A stretch of DNA of 55,987 nt from Acidimicrobiales bacterium. GTDB lineage: Bacteria > Actinomycetota > Acidimicrobiia > Acidimicrobiales > VFJN01. Below the pieces are notes generated by a model. That model was not told the origin of the DNA, did no database searches, and saw nothing but the letters and a program-made list of their open reading frames with translations. Shown here one piece after another: positions 1 through 9,759 of the stretch (its first letter is position 1; each line of letters starts with the position of its first letter). The stretch is from positions 1 through 55,987 of the forward strand of contig DATHJB010000088.1 of NCBI GenBank assembly GCA_035316325.1, in the 5' to 3' direction. The translations under genes and the position numbers were made by a program.

Positions 1-603
1 CTGGTGTCGGCCGACGCCGAGAAGGACCTGGGCGGCACCCAGGGCGGCCCGTCGGTGGCGCCGTCGCGCGATGCCGTGGTGCTCGACGACGACTACCGCG
101 AGCTGCCGGCCGGCACCGCCGTGATCGGCCGGCTGGCCCGCCGCGGCAACATGCCCATCGGCTACTACAAGGACGAGGAGAAGACCCGCGCCACGTTCGT
201 CCAGGGCCCCGAGGGCGAGCGCTACGTGCTGGCCGGCGACATGGCCCTCCACGAGGCCGACGGCACCATCACGCTCCTCGGCCGGGGCTCCGGCTGCGTG
301 AACACCGGCGGCGAGAAGGTCTTCCCCGAGGAGGTGGAGGGGGCGCTGAAGGCCCACCCGGCGGTGTTCGACGCCCTGGTGGTGGGCGTCCCCGACGAGC
401 GCTGGGGACAGAAGGTGGCCGCGGTCGTCCAGCTGCGGGAGGGCACCGAGCTCACGTTGGAGGAGCTCGATGCCCACTGTCGATCCCGGCTCGCCGGCTA
501 CAAGATCCCCCGCCAGATGACCCTGGTCGCCGGGGTGCAGCGCTCCCCCAGCGGCAAGCCCGACTACCCCTGGGCCCAGAAGATCGCCTCCGCCGGCGTC
601 TGA
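1..603 (+). CDS. AMP-dependent acyl-CoA synthetase, C-terminal part (5' truncated by window)
   Basis: This is the last 200 codons of an ANL-superfamily acyl-CoA ligase, which makes acyl-CoA from a carboxylic acid, ATP and CoA. The frame is already open at base 1, so the start lies outside the window. Visible family motifs are the GD plus LGRGSGCVNTGGEKVFPEE hinge region, AHPAVFDALVVGVPDE in the C-terminal subdomain, and near the end SPSGKPDY, whose lysine is the conserved adenylation lysine. The extended GYYKDEEKT segment and this C-terminus resemble FadD-type fatty or steroid-acid ligases. Substrate cannot be told from this fragment. The fatty-acyl genes downstream on the opposite strand fit a lipid or steroid catabolic setting. 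Confidence 0.9.
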   Translation: MVSADAEKDLGGTQGGPSVAPSRDAVVLDDDYRELPAGTAVIGRLARRGNMPIGYYKDEEKTRATFVQGPEGERYVLAGDMALHEADGTITLLGRGSGCVNTGGEKVFPEEVEGALKAHPAVFDALVVGVPDERWGQKVAAVVQLREGTELTLEELDAHCRSRLAGYKIPRQMTLVAGVQRSPSGKPDYPWAQKIASAGV

Positions 604-629
604 GCCCAAGGGTTGAGCGGACTTGCTGC

Positions 630-658
630 CGGGTGCCACGCCCGCCGCGTGGCACCCG
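630..658 (+). terminator. Stem-loop after the acyl-CoA synthetase gene
   Basis: A perfect 12-bp inverted repeat (cgggtgccacgc / gcgtggcacccg) with a 5-base loop lies 27 bases after the stop codon. No T-tract follows, as is common for GC-rich actinobacterial terminators. The rest of 604-872, between the convergent synthetase and LuxR genes, shows no credible gene. Confidence 0.6.
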
Positions 659-872
659 ATCAGTCGGGACCGAGGGCGCGAGACGACTGGCTCCCGCCCT
701 CGCCCCGGTGGTTCCCACCACGATTGTCCTGACCACGATGCGTCACCGAGGCGACGTGTCGTCGTCAGCGTCCTTCAGCCCGATCTGCTTGTGCACACCT
801 TGCCAGCGCAAGTACCCAGGGTCATGAGTAGTGGTCGCGCAACGCGATCCGGCTTGCCTACCGTCCGCTCCG

Positions 873-3590
873 TCAGCCGGACGCGAGCAATGTGTCCGGT
901 GGGGACTCCTCGTCGAGCGCCTGGGCCAGGCTCTCGCGGTCGTGGACGCCGAGCTTGCGGTAGATCCGCTGCAGGTGGCTGTCGACCGTGCGGGGCGAGA
1001 TCACCAGCTGGCGGGCGATGTCGCGCCGCCGCATGCCCGACACCGTGAGCCGGGCGATCTCCCGCTCGCGGCGCGACAGGTCGAGCGGGTCGGGCCAGGT
1101 GCTCAGCAGCGGCGTGCGGGCGCCCTCGCAGCGCCGGGCACAGCGGCTGGCCCGCCGGTGCGACGCCATGGCCCGCCGCAGCTCACCGCCCGTGCGGGCC
1201 TGCTCGGCGGCCTGGCTCCAGGCCTCGGCGGCGTGGAGGTCGTAGCCGAGCCGCTCGAAGTCGACCGCCACCGCCCGCAGGCCGTCGGTGTCGCCGGCGA
1301 CGGTGACCGTGGCGTGACGGGCGAAGACCTCGACCAGCTGACCGTCCGACCGGGTGGCCAGCTCCCGCAGCTGCACCTCGCCGTGGCCGGCCCGGCCGAT
1401 CCGCACCAGGTCGTGGAAGGCGTGGGCGGCGTGCAGCACCTCGCCCCGCTCCAGCGACCGCCGCGCCGCCGCCAGGAGGTCGGCGACCAGCTCGTCGGGG
1501 TCGACCCCGGCCGTCACCTTGGCCCACACCAGGCAGCGGTCGAGCTCGCCGGCCGCCAGGCCGATCGGGTGGGCGGTGAAGGTGCGGCAGCGCTCGGTCG
1601 CCTCGCGGGCGCCCTCCACGTCGGCCACCTCGGCCCGGACGTTCGCCAGCCCCGCCAGCGACCAGGCGGCGAAGCCGTCGCGGCGGATGCTCTCGAAGCC
1701 GGCCGACGCCTCGCGGAACCACCGCGCCGCGGTCTCGGGACGACCCCGCGCCCGGGCGATCCGGCCCACCTCGAAGGCCACGAACGCCCGGGTGAACGGG
1801 TCGACCGAGTCGTCGAGGGCGGTGATCGCCGCCCCCGCCGCGGTCTCCGCCTCCCGCACCTTGCCGTCCTCCACCCAGGCCCCGATCTGGTGGAACAGGA
1901 ACTCGCCGACGGTCAGGGCGTCGTCGTCGCCCCGCTCCCGGGGGTCGGCGAGCATCTGCAGCGCCAGCTCGAGGCCCCGCTCGGCCAGCTCGATCGCCTC
2001 GCCCACATGGCCCTGCATGAGCCGCAGCGGCGACAGCACGCTGATGCCTCCGGCCACCGTGTTGCGGTTGCCCGACGACAGCAGCGGCAGGGCCACGGCC
2101 TGGGCGCCGGCCAGGTCGCCCCGCTGCAGGCGGAAGCCGGCGATCTGCGTCTGCAGCGCCTCCTGCCAGCGCCCGTCGGTGAGGTAGGCAGCGGCGTCGG
2201 TGAGCAGGGCCTCGGCCTTGTCGGGCCGGTTGGCGAACTGGAACATGTACAGGGCCCGGCTGAGCACCGCCTCGGCCCGCACGTCGTCGGACACGGCCGA
2301 GTGGGTGACCTCGTCGGACACCTGCCCCAGCTCGTCGGTGGCGCCCAGGCGGGCCAGGGCGTAGATCAGCAGGCGGCCGGTGCGGTCGTCATGGCCGAGG
2401 GCGCGGGCCCGGCGGGCCAGGTCGGCGGCGGTGCGGGGGTCGTCGTTCGACCGCGCCTCCTCGGCCGCCCGGGTGAGCAGGTCGGCGGTGCCGGGGCCGT
2501 GCTGTCCCGCTTCGACGTACCACTGGGCCAGCAGCGGCACGTCGGCGGCGGCGATCTGGCCGAGCTGCTCGAACACGTCGAGCAGGCGGTTGCGCAGGAG
2601 GCCGACCCGGTCGTCGCTCAGATCGGTGCGGCGCAGCTCGGCGAAGAAGGGGTTGGCCAGCCGCACGAGCCGCCCGGTGGCCTCGTCGTCGGTGGTGGTG
2701 AGGCCGGCCCGCTCGGCGGCGGCCAGAGCACCGTGGCCGACGAGCGTGGCCAGCACCTCCACCGGCAGGCGCCCGGAGAGCGCCAGCACGTCGACCACCT
2801 CGGCCACCGCGTCGGGTGCGTCGGCCAGCCGGTCGGCGAGCATCGCCGCCAGCGTCGGCGACCGGAGGGGGGCGTCGTCGGGGCCGCGGACGAGCCGCCA
2901 CAGCCCGGCGTCACGGTGCCAGCTGCCCTCGGCGCGGGTCTCGTCCACCAGCTCGGTCAGGAGCCGCGGGTTGCCCTCGCTCCACAGCCACAGCTGCGAC
3001 CGGGTGGCGGCGTCGACCGATCCGCCCACCAGCTCCTCCAGCAGCTCGTCGGCGTCGGAGCGCTCGAGCGGCCCCAGGTCGACCCGCTCCACCAGGTCGT
3101 CCTTCCAGAGGGCGGTGACGGCGTCGGGGGCGTCGGGCCCGGTCCGCAGGGCGCCCAGCAGCCGGAGCCGCCGCTCGACCACTGCCTGCTGCACCAGCGT
3201 CGCCGAGGCGGCGTCGAAGCCGTGCAGGTCGTCGGCCACCAGCAGCGGCCGCCCGGGCCGGGCCCGCGCCACCAGGTGGTCGATGCCCCGGTGGACGGCC
3301 AGCGCCCAGCGCTCCGGGTCGTCGCTCAGCGCCGGCAGGAGGCTCCCGAGCGACCCGAACGGCGCCGCGGCCGCGTCGTCCCCAGCGGGACGCACCCGGA
3401 GCAGCGTCCAGCCCTGCTCGGCCAGCAGGTCGGCCGCTTCGTCGAGCAGTCGCGTCTTGCCGACCCCCAGCGGCCCGGCGACGAGCGCACCCCGGCCCGT
3501 CCCCTCGGCGACCGCCGCTAGCAGGCCGGCCAGCTCCCGACCGCGACCGACGAGAGGAGGGTCCCGCCGCCGGCCGCTCACGCCCTGCAT
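873..3590 (-). CDS. LuxR-family transcriptional regulator with AAA-type ATPase domain (MalT/LAL-like)
   Basis: A large regulator of about 905 residues. Near the N-terminus LVGRGREL is followed by Walker A GPLGVGKTRL, and about 80 residues later by Walker B LLVADDLHGFD. The middle is a long alpha-helical, alanine-rich region typical of the TPR-like sensor part of LAL regulators. The C-terminus carries a LuxR-type helix-turn-helix (LSRREREIARLTVSGM, then SPRTVDSHLQRIYRKLGV). Such proteins activate transcription when ligand and ATP are bound. The start is uncertain: ATG codons at 3590, 3617 and 3644 are in frame. The two upstream ones fall inside a strong inverted repeat at 3604-3645, so 3590 was preferred, although no strong ribosome-binding site precedes any of them. 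Confidence 0.85.
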   Translation of the reverse strand: MQGVSGRRRDPPLVGRGRELAGLLAAVAEGTGRGALVAGPLGVGKTRLLDEAADLLAEQGWTLLRVRPAGDDAAAAPFGSLGSLLPALSDDPERWALAVHRGIDHLVARARPGRPLLVADDLHGFDAASATLVQQAVVERRLRLLGALRTGPDAPDAVTALWKDDLVERVDLGPLERSDADELLEELVGGSVDAATRSQLWLWSEGNPRLLTELVDETRAEGSWHRDAGLWRLVRGPDDAPLRSPTLAAMLADRLADAPDAVAEVVDVLALSGRLPVEVLATLVGHGALAAAERAGLTTTDDEATGRLVRLANPFFAELRRTDLSDDRVGLLRNRLLDVFEQLGQIAAADVPLLAQWYVEAGQHGPGTADLLTRAAEEARSNDDPRTAADLARRARALGHDDRTGRLLIYALARLGATDELGQVSDEVTHSAVSDDVRAEAVLSRALYMFQFANRPDKAEALLTDAAAYLTDGRWQEALQTQIAGFRLQRGDLAGAQAVALPLLSSGNRNTVAGGISVLSPLRLMQGHVGEAIELAERGLELALQMLADPRERGDDDALTVGEFLFHQIGAWVEDGKVREAETAAGAAITALDDSVDPFTRAFVAFEVGRIARARGRPETAARWFREASAGFESIRRDGFAAWSLAGLANVRAEVADVEGAREATERCRTFTAHPIGLAAGELDRCLVWAKVTAGVDPDELVADLLAAARRSLERGEVLHAAHAFHDLVRIGRAGHGEVQLRELATRSDGQLVEVFARHATVTVAGDTDGLRAVAVDFERLGYDLHAAEAWSQAAEQARTGGELRRAMASHRRASRCARRCEGARTPLLSTWPDPLDLSRREREIARLTVSGMRRRDIARQLVISPRTVDSHLQRIYRKLGVHDRESLAQALDEESPPDTLLASG

Positions 3591-3603
3591 CAGCCGAAAG
3601 GCT

Positions 3604-3645
3604 AATGCCCTGGCCATATGGGGGCGAGCCCCTGGCCAGGGCATT
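3604..3645. repeat. Perfect 13-bp inverted repeat between the secreted-protein gene and the LuxR gene
   Basis: Arms aatgccctggcca (3604-3616) and tggccagggcatt (3633-3645) are exact complements. The intervening 16 bases contain a further gggg/cccc pairing. It lies 20 bases past the stop of the minus-strand secreted-protein gene and covers possible early starts of the LuxR gene. It may terminate the former, or act as an operator or leader hairpin for the latter. No T-tract is present on either side. Confidence 0.6.
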
Positions 3646-3666
3646 GCGCAATCGGGAAAGGAACCG

Positions 3667-4125
3667 TCAGTTCGGGAAGTTGAACAGGTTCCCCACGACG
3701 CAACCGCTACCGGTGGTGCTCGAGGCCGGCCACGGCATGGCGTTGCGGGTCACCGGTCCGTACTTCCCGTCGACGCCCACGCCGGTCACCGCCTGCACGT
3801 TCTTCACGGCCTGCTCGGTGCCAGCACCAAAGTCACCGTCGACTGCAATCGCCTGGCCGGCGCAATCTCTCAGGGCGATCTGAAGAACGATCACTCCCCA
3901 ATTGTTGTTGTTGTTGCGCACCAGAACGCAGTTGAAGTGTGGTGAGTTTTGCGTCACGCTGGGCGCAATCGTTGAGTACGCCACCCCGGGACCGCCACCA
4001 AATGCGGTGGCCGAACCGCCGCAAGTGGTAGCGGCACTGGCAGGTACTGCCGTGCCGACGATGACCCCCAAAGATGCGACGACAATCACGCTAAACAACG
4101 CGAATACACGTCTATATTTCCCCAT
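3667..4125 (-). CDS. Small secreted protein with peptidoglycan-binding-like domain
   Basis: A 152-residue exported protein. The chosen ATG at 4125 is preceded by a GAGGCGG ribosome-binding site and directly starts a signal peptide: MGKYRR, a hydrophobic run, then VPASA before ATTC as the likely cleavage site. The mature part has several cysteines. Its C-terminal half (VDGDFGAGTEQAVKNVQ followed by GVDGKYGPVTRNAM) matches the repeated pattern of PG_binding_1 domains, which bind cell-wall peptidoglycan. No catalytic domain is attached. The gene is visibly more AT-rich than its neighbours and uses codons such as AAC/AAT runs (NNNNN), which suggests recent acquisition. A farther ATG at 4170 would add 15 residues before the signal peptide and is less likely. 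Confidence 0.75.
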   Translation of the reverse strand: MGKYRRVFALFSVIVVASLGVIVGTAVPASAATTCGGSATAFGGGPGVAYSTIAPSVTQNSPHFNCVLVRNNNNNWGVIVLQIALRDCAGQAIAVDGDFGAGTEQAVKNVQAVTGVGVDGKYGPVTRNAMPWPASSTTGSGCVVGNLFNFPN

Positions 4126-4195
4126 GTCAGCTTCCGCCTCTCTAATAAGCTTACATGGCAATTGTACCAAATGGAGCGCAGCTGATCCAGAGGAT

Positions 4196-4576
4196 CTAGG
4201 CGGTAGGGCCGCCCTTGACCGCCTTGGCCAGGCGATCGGCCTGGGCCTGCTGCTCGTAGACGAACCGGGCCATCCAGAAGCGGAGGAACCCGGCGAGCGA
4301 CGCCTTCACGTAGAGGGCCGCACCGGCCACCGTGATCGCCAGGCCCAGGATCGCCTGGACGATGGCATCGCGCTGCTGCAGCGGGCCCGTGGCGCTGTGC
4401 GACAGGAAGTAACCGACGAGGGCCAGTAGCGGCCCGCCGATCATGCCGAGCACGCCGAGGCGCAGCAGCAGCCGGTCGAGGCCGGTCGCGGGATCGCGCA
4501 GGCGCATGCCGGCCACCTCGGCCTTGAACTGCTCCACCCGTGCGTCCGTCCCGTCGTTGTTCATCGTGACACTCAT
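4196..4576 (-). CDS. Hypothetical membrane protein
   Basis: A protein of about 126 residues with a charged N-terminal region and two hydrophobic segments: LGVLGMIGGPLLALVGYFL, and IVQAILGLAITVAGAALYV. A basic, glutamine-rich cytosolic tail follows. No family recognised. The start at 4576 is preceded by AAGGGG at good spacing; an upstream ATG at 4594 would overlap the end of livF. It lies 10 bases after livF on the same strand and may be the last gene of the LIV transporter operon. Its role there is unknown. Confidence 0.7.
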   Translation of the reverse strand: MSVTMNNDGTDARVEQFKAEVAGMRLRDPATGLDRLLLRLGVLGMIGGPLLALVGYFLSHSATGPLQQRDAIVQAILGLAITVAGAALYVKASLAGFLRFWMARFVYEQQAQADRLAKAVKGGPTA

Positions 4577-4586
4577 CTTCAACCCC

Positions 4587-5305
4587 TTAGCCACCCAGGT
4601 AGGCAGTGGAAAGCTTCGATTCGATCTCGTGCGGTGCGCCGACGTCGCTCACCCTGCCGTGCACCATGATGGCCGCCCGATCGGCGACACCCAGCACGAC
4701 CCTGGCGAACTGCTCGACCACCAGCACCGACACCCCGGTGCGCGCCAGGTCGGCGACCTGGGCGTAGAGCTGCTCGACCACCAGCGGTGCCAGCCCCATC
4801 GACAGCTCGTCGAGGATCAGCACCGCCGGATCGGTCGCCAGGCCCCGGGCCAGCGCCAGCATCTGCTGCTCGCCGCCCGACAGGGTGCCGGCAACCTGGC
4901 TGCGACGCCGGTGGAGCTGCGGGAAGCGGCCGTAGGCGGCCTCCTCGATCGCCCGGAACGGGATGCCCCGATGGGTCGCCATCCGCAGGTTCTCGCGCAC
5001 GGTCAGCCCCGGGAAGACACCACGGCCCTCCGGGATGAGGCACAGGCCGGCGCGGGCCAGGTCCTCCGGCAGGGCACCGTTGACCCGACGTCCCGCCACC
5101 AGGAGATCGCCGCCGGCCAGCGGGTGCAGGCCGGCCAGCACCTTGAGGGTGGTGGACTTGCCGGCGCCGTTGGGCCCCAACACGGCCATCACCTCGCCCG
5201 CGCCGACCCGCAGGTCGACCCCGTGGAGCACCTCGATGGTCCCGTAGGCGGCCCGCACGCCCCGCAGCTCGACGAGGGTCTCCTCGCCGTTCTGCCCGTT
5301 CACGC

Positions 5306-5309
<4 letters not shown>
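4587..5309 (-). CDS. livF: Branched-chain amino acid-type ABC transporter ATPase LivF
   Basis: A 240-residue ATPase that powers a HAAT/LIV-class importer together with LivG. It has Walker A GPNGAGKST, signature TLSGGEQQMLALARGLA, Walker B AVLILDELSMGLAP and the H-loop region replaced by VEQF, a substitution common in LivF. CLIPEGRGVFPGLTVRENL is a typical LivF stretch. The GTG start at 5309 overlaps the livG stop by four bases (GTGA), so translation is probably coupled. Substrate is set by the binding protein and is not known; in actinobacteria this class also serves compounds other than amino acids. Confidence 0.93.
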
Positions 5310-6054
<745 letters not shown>

Positions 6055-6058
<4 letters not shown>

Positions 6059-8217
6059 GACGTCGTCTCCAGGCCGAGGGCACGGTCGAGGGTGGCGGCG
6101 TCGTCGGGGGTGAAGGGCCGGTCGATGCCGACCCACTCCCAGGCGACCTCCTCGGGAGCCTCTGCGGCGTCGACCTCGTCGAGGTCCACGGTCGCCACGT
6201 CCTTCCGGGCCGTCGCGATGCGCAACAGCAGCGGCCCCACCAGGATCGCGGCCGCCAGCGCCCCGGCGAACGCCCAGCCGTCGATCGCGTCGTTGAACCG
6301 CAGGCCCAGCACCCCCAGCGTCGCCACCACGGTGAACGCGGTGACCAGCTTGGAGCGCAGCACCGGAGCGAAGCCCTCGCGCAAGTCCTGCACCACGCCG
6401 TTCGGGTTCCGCCCCAGGGCGATGCCCATCGTGCCGGGCAGGATCTTCTCGATGTTCTGCAGTGCGGGCCACTGGTCGATCACGATGGGCAGGCCGCCCA
6501 GCAGGACGCCGGCCACCAGCGCCCCGGCGGCGCTGCCGATGCCGCCGACCACGGCCAGCAGCGTCAGCGGGAGGCTCTCGAAGAAGGTGAAGCGGTTGGG
6601 CGCCACCGAGCCGAGCGTCCCGCCGTAGAGGGCGCCGCCGACGCCGGCCATCGCGGCCGACAGCGTGAACACTCCGATCTTCACGGCGGTCAGGTTCATG
6701 CCCAACGTGGCGGCGGCGGCCGGGCTGTCCTTCATCGCCAGCAGCCGCTGGCCGAACGAGCTGCGCCGGATCGCCACGACCAGCAGGTACAGCGCCGCGA
6801 AGAAGACCGCCAGCACGATCAGCAGGCCGCCGCCGGTGTCGGTGCCCGGCAGGTCGATCCGCTCGATGGGCACCGAACCCGAGCCGAACAGCTTGATCGT
6901 CCACGGGCCGAGCTCGAAGTCGGCCAGCCCGAACACCCATTGGTCGAGGAACACCGCGAACGCCGCCGTCGCCAGGGCGAAGTACAAGCCGCCGAGCCGG
7001 ATCGCCGGCACCGCCAGCAGCGCCCCGACCACCCCGGTCACCACCGCGGCGTACACCAGGCCCAACGGGCTGCCGTCGCCGCCGTGGTGGGCCATCACCA
7101 CCGCCCCGATGCCGGCGAAGCTCAGCTGGCACAGCGACAGCTGCCCCGCGAAGCCCACCAGCGGCACCAGCGACAGGGCGATGATCGACAGGGCGACGAT
7201 GCGGGCGGCCAGCACGGCGTCGAGGTCGGACAGGATCTCCGACATGAACCACCCGGCGGCTACGAAGCAGGCGGCCGTCACCAGCGCCCCGATCCAGCCG
7301 GGCCGCGGGATGATCTCGCGGCTCGCCACCACCCCGTGCCCCCGTGGTCGGGGCTGGCGCATCACCATCAGCACCACGAACAGCACGATCGCCGGGAAGG
7401 CGAAGCGCAGGTCGCTGAGCAGCGTGTTGGTCTCGTCGAAGTAGCTGATCGCGTACTGGTCGGCGAGCCCCAGGATCATCGCCCCGAGGAAGGTCATCGG
7501 CAGGCTGCGCAGCCGCCCGATCATCGCTGCGGCGTAGGCGTTGACGATCAGCAGCGTGAGGCTCGTGTGGCTGAGCGTCGTCAGGCCGGCGGTGAGGATC
7601 CCCGAGATCGCCGCGCACGCCACCCCGATGCCCCACGCCAGCATGGCCGAGCGGTTGGGGCGGGCGCCGTTGAGCGTCGACAGGGGCCGGTCGTCGACCG
7701 AGGCCCGCATGGCGATCCCGGCCCGGGTGCGGTAGAGCAGCACCCGCAGCCCGATCGCCAGCCCGACCGCGACGACGAAGGCCGACAGCTCGTGGTAGGT
7801 GACCGTGGTGCCGACGAGGTCGAACGACTCGTTGCCCCAGAACTTCGGCAGGACGTGGGCCTCGTTGGGGCTCCACAGCCAGATGCCCAGGCCCAGCAGG
7901 GCCACGAGCAGGCTGATCGACACCACGACGCGCACGGTCTCCGGCGCGTCGGTGAGCCCCCGCATGATCACCACCTCGATGAAGGCGCCGACCAGCGGTG
8001 CCAGCACCCCCAGCACCACCACCAGGGCGATCGGTGCCGGCCAGCCCCAGTCGACCCGCAGCTGCCAGTAGGTGAAGGCTCCCAGCATCCCCAGCGCCCC
8101 GTGGGCGAAGTTGAAGATGCCGGTCGTCGTGTATGTGAGCACGAGCCCCGAGGCTGCGACCGCCAGTATGGAGGCGGACGCGAGCCCGAGGATCGTGGCG
8201 TTCAGGAACTGGTCCAT
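6055..8217 (-). CDS. Fused LivH-LivM ABC transporter permease
   Basis: A single 720-residue membrane protein carrying both permease halves of a LIV/HAAT importer. Residues 1 to about 290 are LivH-like (starting MDQFLNATILGLASASI, with TYTTTGIFNFAHGALGMLG). After a linker around PRPRGHGVV, residues from about 310 onward are LivM-like, including LVGFAGQLSLCQLSFAGIGA, the conserved EAA-type region near RRSSFGQRLLAMKDS, and GVGGALYGG. A cytosolic acidic tail ends the protein. Usually livH and livM are separate genes; here the fusion replaces both, and no other permease gene is present in the operon. It follows the binding-protein gene by 41 bases. Confidence 0.92.
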
Positions 8218-8258
8218 GTTGCTGTCGTGCGCCCCCCGTGGCGTCCTCTACGCCCGCG

Positions 8259-9680
8259 TCACTCGCTGGGCCTCGGCACGCCGTAGTCGTCCGTGAGCTC
8301 CAACACGTTGTCGGCGCTGCAGTTGAAGACACCCTCGTCGGGGTTCGTGACCTCTTCGTCGTAGACGAAGCCGTCGGGCGTGAACTGCACCAGGATCCCG
8401 CACTCGGGGGCGAGGCTGTTGCCCGGCGTCGTCGGCGAGTGGAGGCCGCCGGCCGTCCAGTCCTCCTGGCTCCCGGCGTTCTCGAGCATGCACTCCCGGG
8501 TCAGGTCCGACCCGCACTCCGACGCCGCCGTGGCGAACAGGAGGAGCCCCGACATCGCCTGGGCGCCGAGCAGCGCCGGGAACTTGCCGTCGGGGCGGTA
8601 CTGCTCCATGAGGGCCTGGTAGTCGCCCATGCCGGGATAGTCGTCGCCGTCCATGTCGAACATCGGGAAGGCGATGCGGGAGTAGATGTCGCCGCCGGCG
8701 GCGGCGCTCGCCTCCTCCTCGAACTTCGCGTCGTACATGTTGGGCTGCATCACGATGAACTCGGGGTACCAGTCCTCGGTCTGCATGGCGTTCAGGAGGG
8801 CGGTCATGTTCTCGGGCTCACCGACCAGCTCGAAGCCCTGCACGCCCTTCTCCTTCATCGACTGGACGAAGCCGCGCCAGCCCGTCTCGTTGATCGCCTG
8901 GTAGGTGGCGTCGTAGACCACCTCGAAGCCGAGCTTCTCGACTGACTCCTTGACCTGCTGGCGCACGGTCTTCACGCCTTCGAGGTCGACCCAGAGGATG
9001 CCGTACTTGGTGGCGTCGGGGTGCAGCTCCTGCATCGAGAGGTACGACTGCACCTGGAACGAGTAGACGGGGTTGGGCAGCGGCTGCACCTGCAGCTCGC
9101 CGACCCGGGCCTCGGGCGTCACGACGAAGCCGGGGATGTTGGCCAGGCCGCAGTCGACCCGGGCGCCGGCGTCACCGTTGTCGAAGATCGCACCCCCGCC
9201 CACCAGGGCGAAGGTGCCCTCGCAGGCTTCGGCGATGCGCTGGCCGTAGTCGACGAGCTTCGCGTCGAGGTCGTCGAGCACGAGGTCGCGGCCGTTGATG
9301 CCGCCGTGCTCGTTGCACCAGTCGACGAACGCCGCCGCCGAGTCGTACATCTCCTGGTTGAGGCCGGGCCGCGCATCGGCGCCCTTGTTGGTGATGGTGC
9401 CGATGCGGATCTCGTCGTCGGTCACCCCGGTGTCGGTGGCACCGCTGGCGTCGCCGTCCTGGCAGACGACCCCGAGGTCGCCGAACTCACCCTGGGCGAG
9501 GCGGTCGCCCTCGGAGCCGGAGCCGCCGTCGTCGCTGGGCGTCGGCTCCTCTGCGCCCTCGTCGTTGGACGACTCCTCGTCGCCGGAGCGCCCGCAGGCC
9601 GTGGCGCCGAGCAGCAGCAGGCCCACCATCAGCAACGCCAGCAGACGACGGGAACGACCTTCGATTGCACCTACATTCAC
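8259..9680 (-). CDS. ABC transporter substrate-binding lipoprotein (LIV-type)
   Basis: A 473-residue extracellular binding protein for the adjacent LivHM-LivG-LivF importer. The N-terminus has a twin-arginine-like GRSRRLLALLMVGLLLLG run ending in a lipobox-like GATAC. An acidic, serine-rich linker follows, then a periplasmic-binding fold: TDTGVTDDEIRIGTITNKGA is the usual first strand of peripla_BP_6 proteins. The cysteine would be lipidated and anchor the protein outside the membrane. The GTG start is preceded by AGGGGGAATCGCA, a good ribosome-binding site. The ligand is unknown. Its position beside acyl-CoA dehydrogenases suggests a carboxylic acid or steroid-derived compound rather than an amino acid, but that is inference. 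Confidence 0.9.
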   Translation of the reverse strand: MNVGAIEGRSRRLLALLMVGLLLLGATACGRSGDEESSNDEGAEEPTPSDDGGSGSEGDRLAQGEFGDLGVVCQDGDASGATDTGVTDDEIRIGTITNKGADARPGLNQEMYDSAAAFVDWCNEHGGINGRDLVLDDLDAKLVDYGQRIAEACEGTFALVGGGAIFDNGDAGARVDCGLANIPGFVVTPEARVGELQVQPLPNPVYSFQVQSYLSMQELHPDATKYGILWVDLEGVKTVRQQVKESVEKLGFEVVYDATYQAINETGWRGFVQSMKEKGVQGFELVGEPENMTALLNAMQTEDWYPEFIVMQPNMYDAKFEEEASAAAGGDIYSRIAFPMFDMDGDDYPGMGDYQALMEQYRPDGKFPALLGAQAMSGLLLFATAASECGSDLTRECMLENAGSQEDWTAGGLHSPTTPGNSLAPECGILVQFTPDGFVYDEEVTNPDEGVFNCSADNVLELTDDYGVPRPSE

Positions 9681-9759
9681 TGCGATTCCCCCTGGGGTCG
9701 GAGCAGCACGATACGTCTCGATGTGGGGTGATGCGGACCGGCTTCGACTGGCCTGCGCA

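Noticed and set aside
831..3521. A very long open frame on the + strand opposite the LuxR gene
   Set aside because: It is the mirror frame of a strongly supported coding gene in GC-rich DNA; its product is Gly/Gln/Arg/His-rich with no domain.
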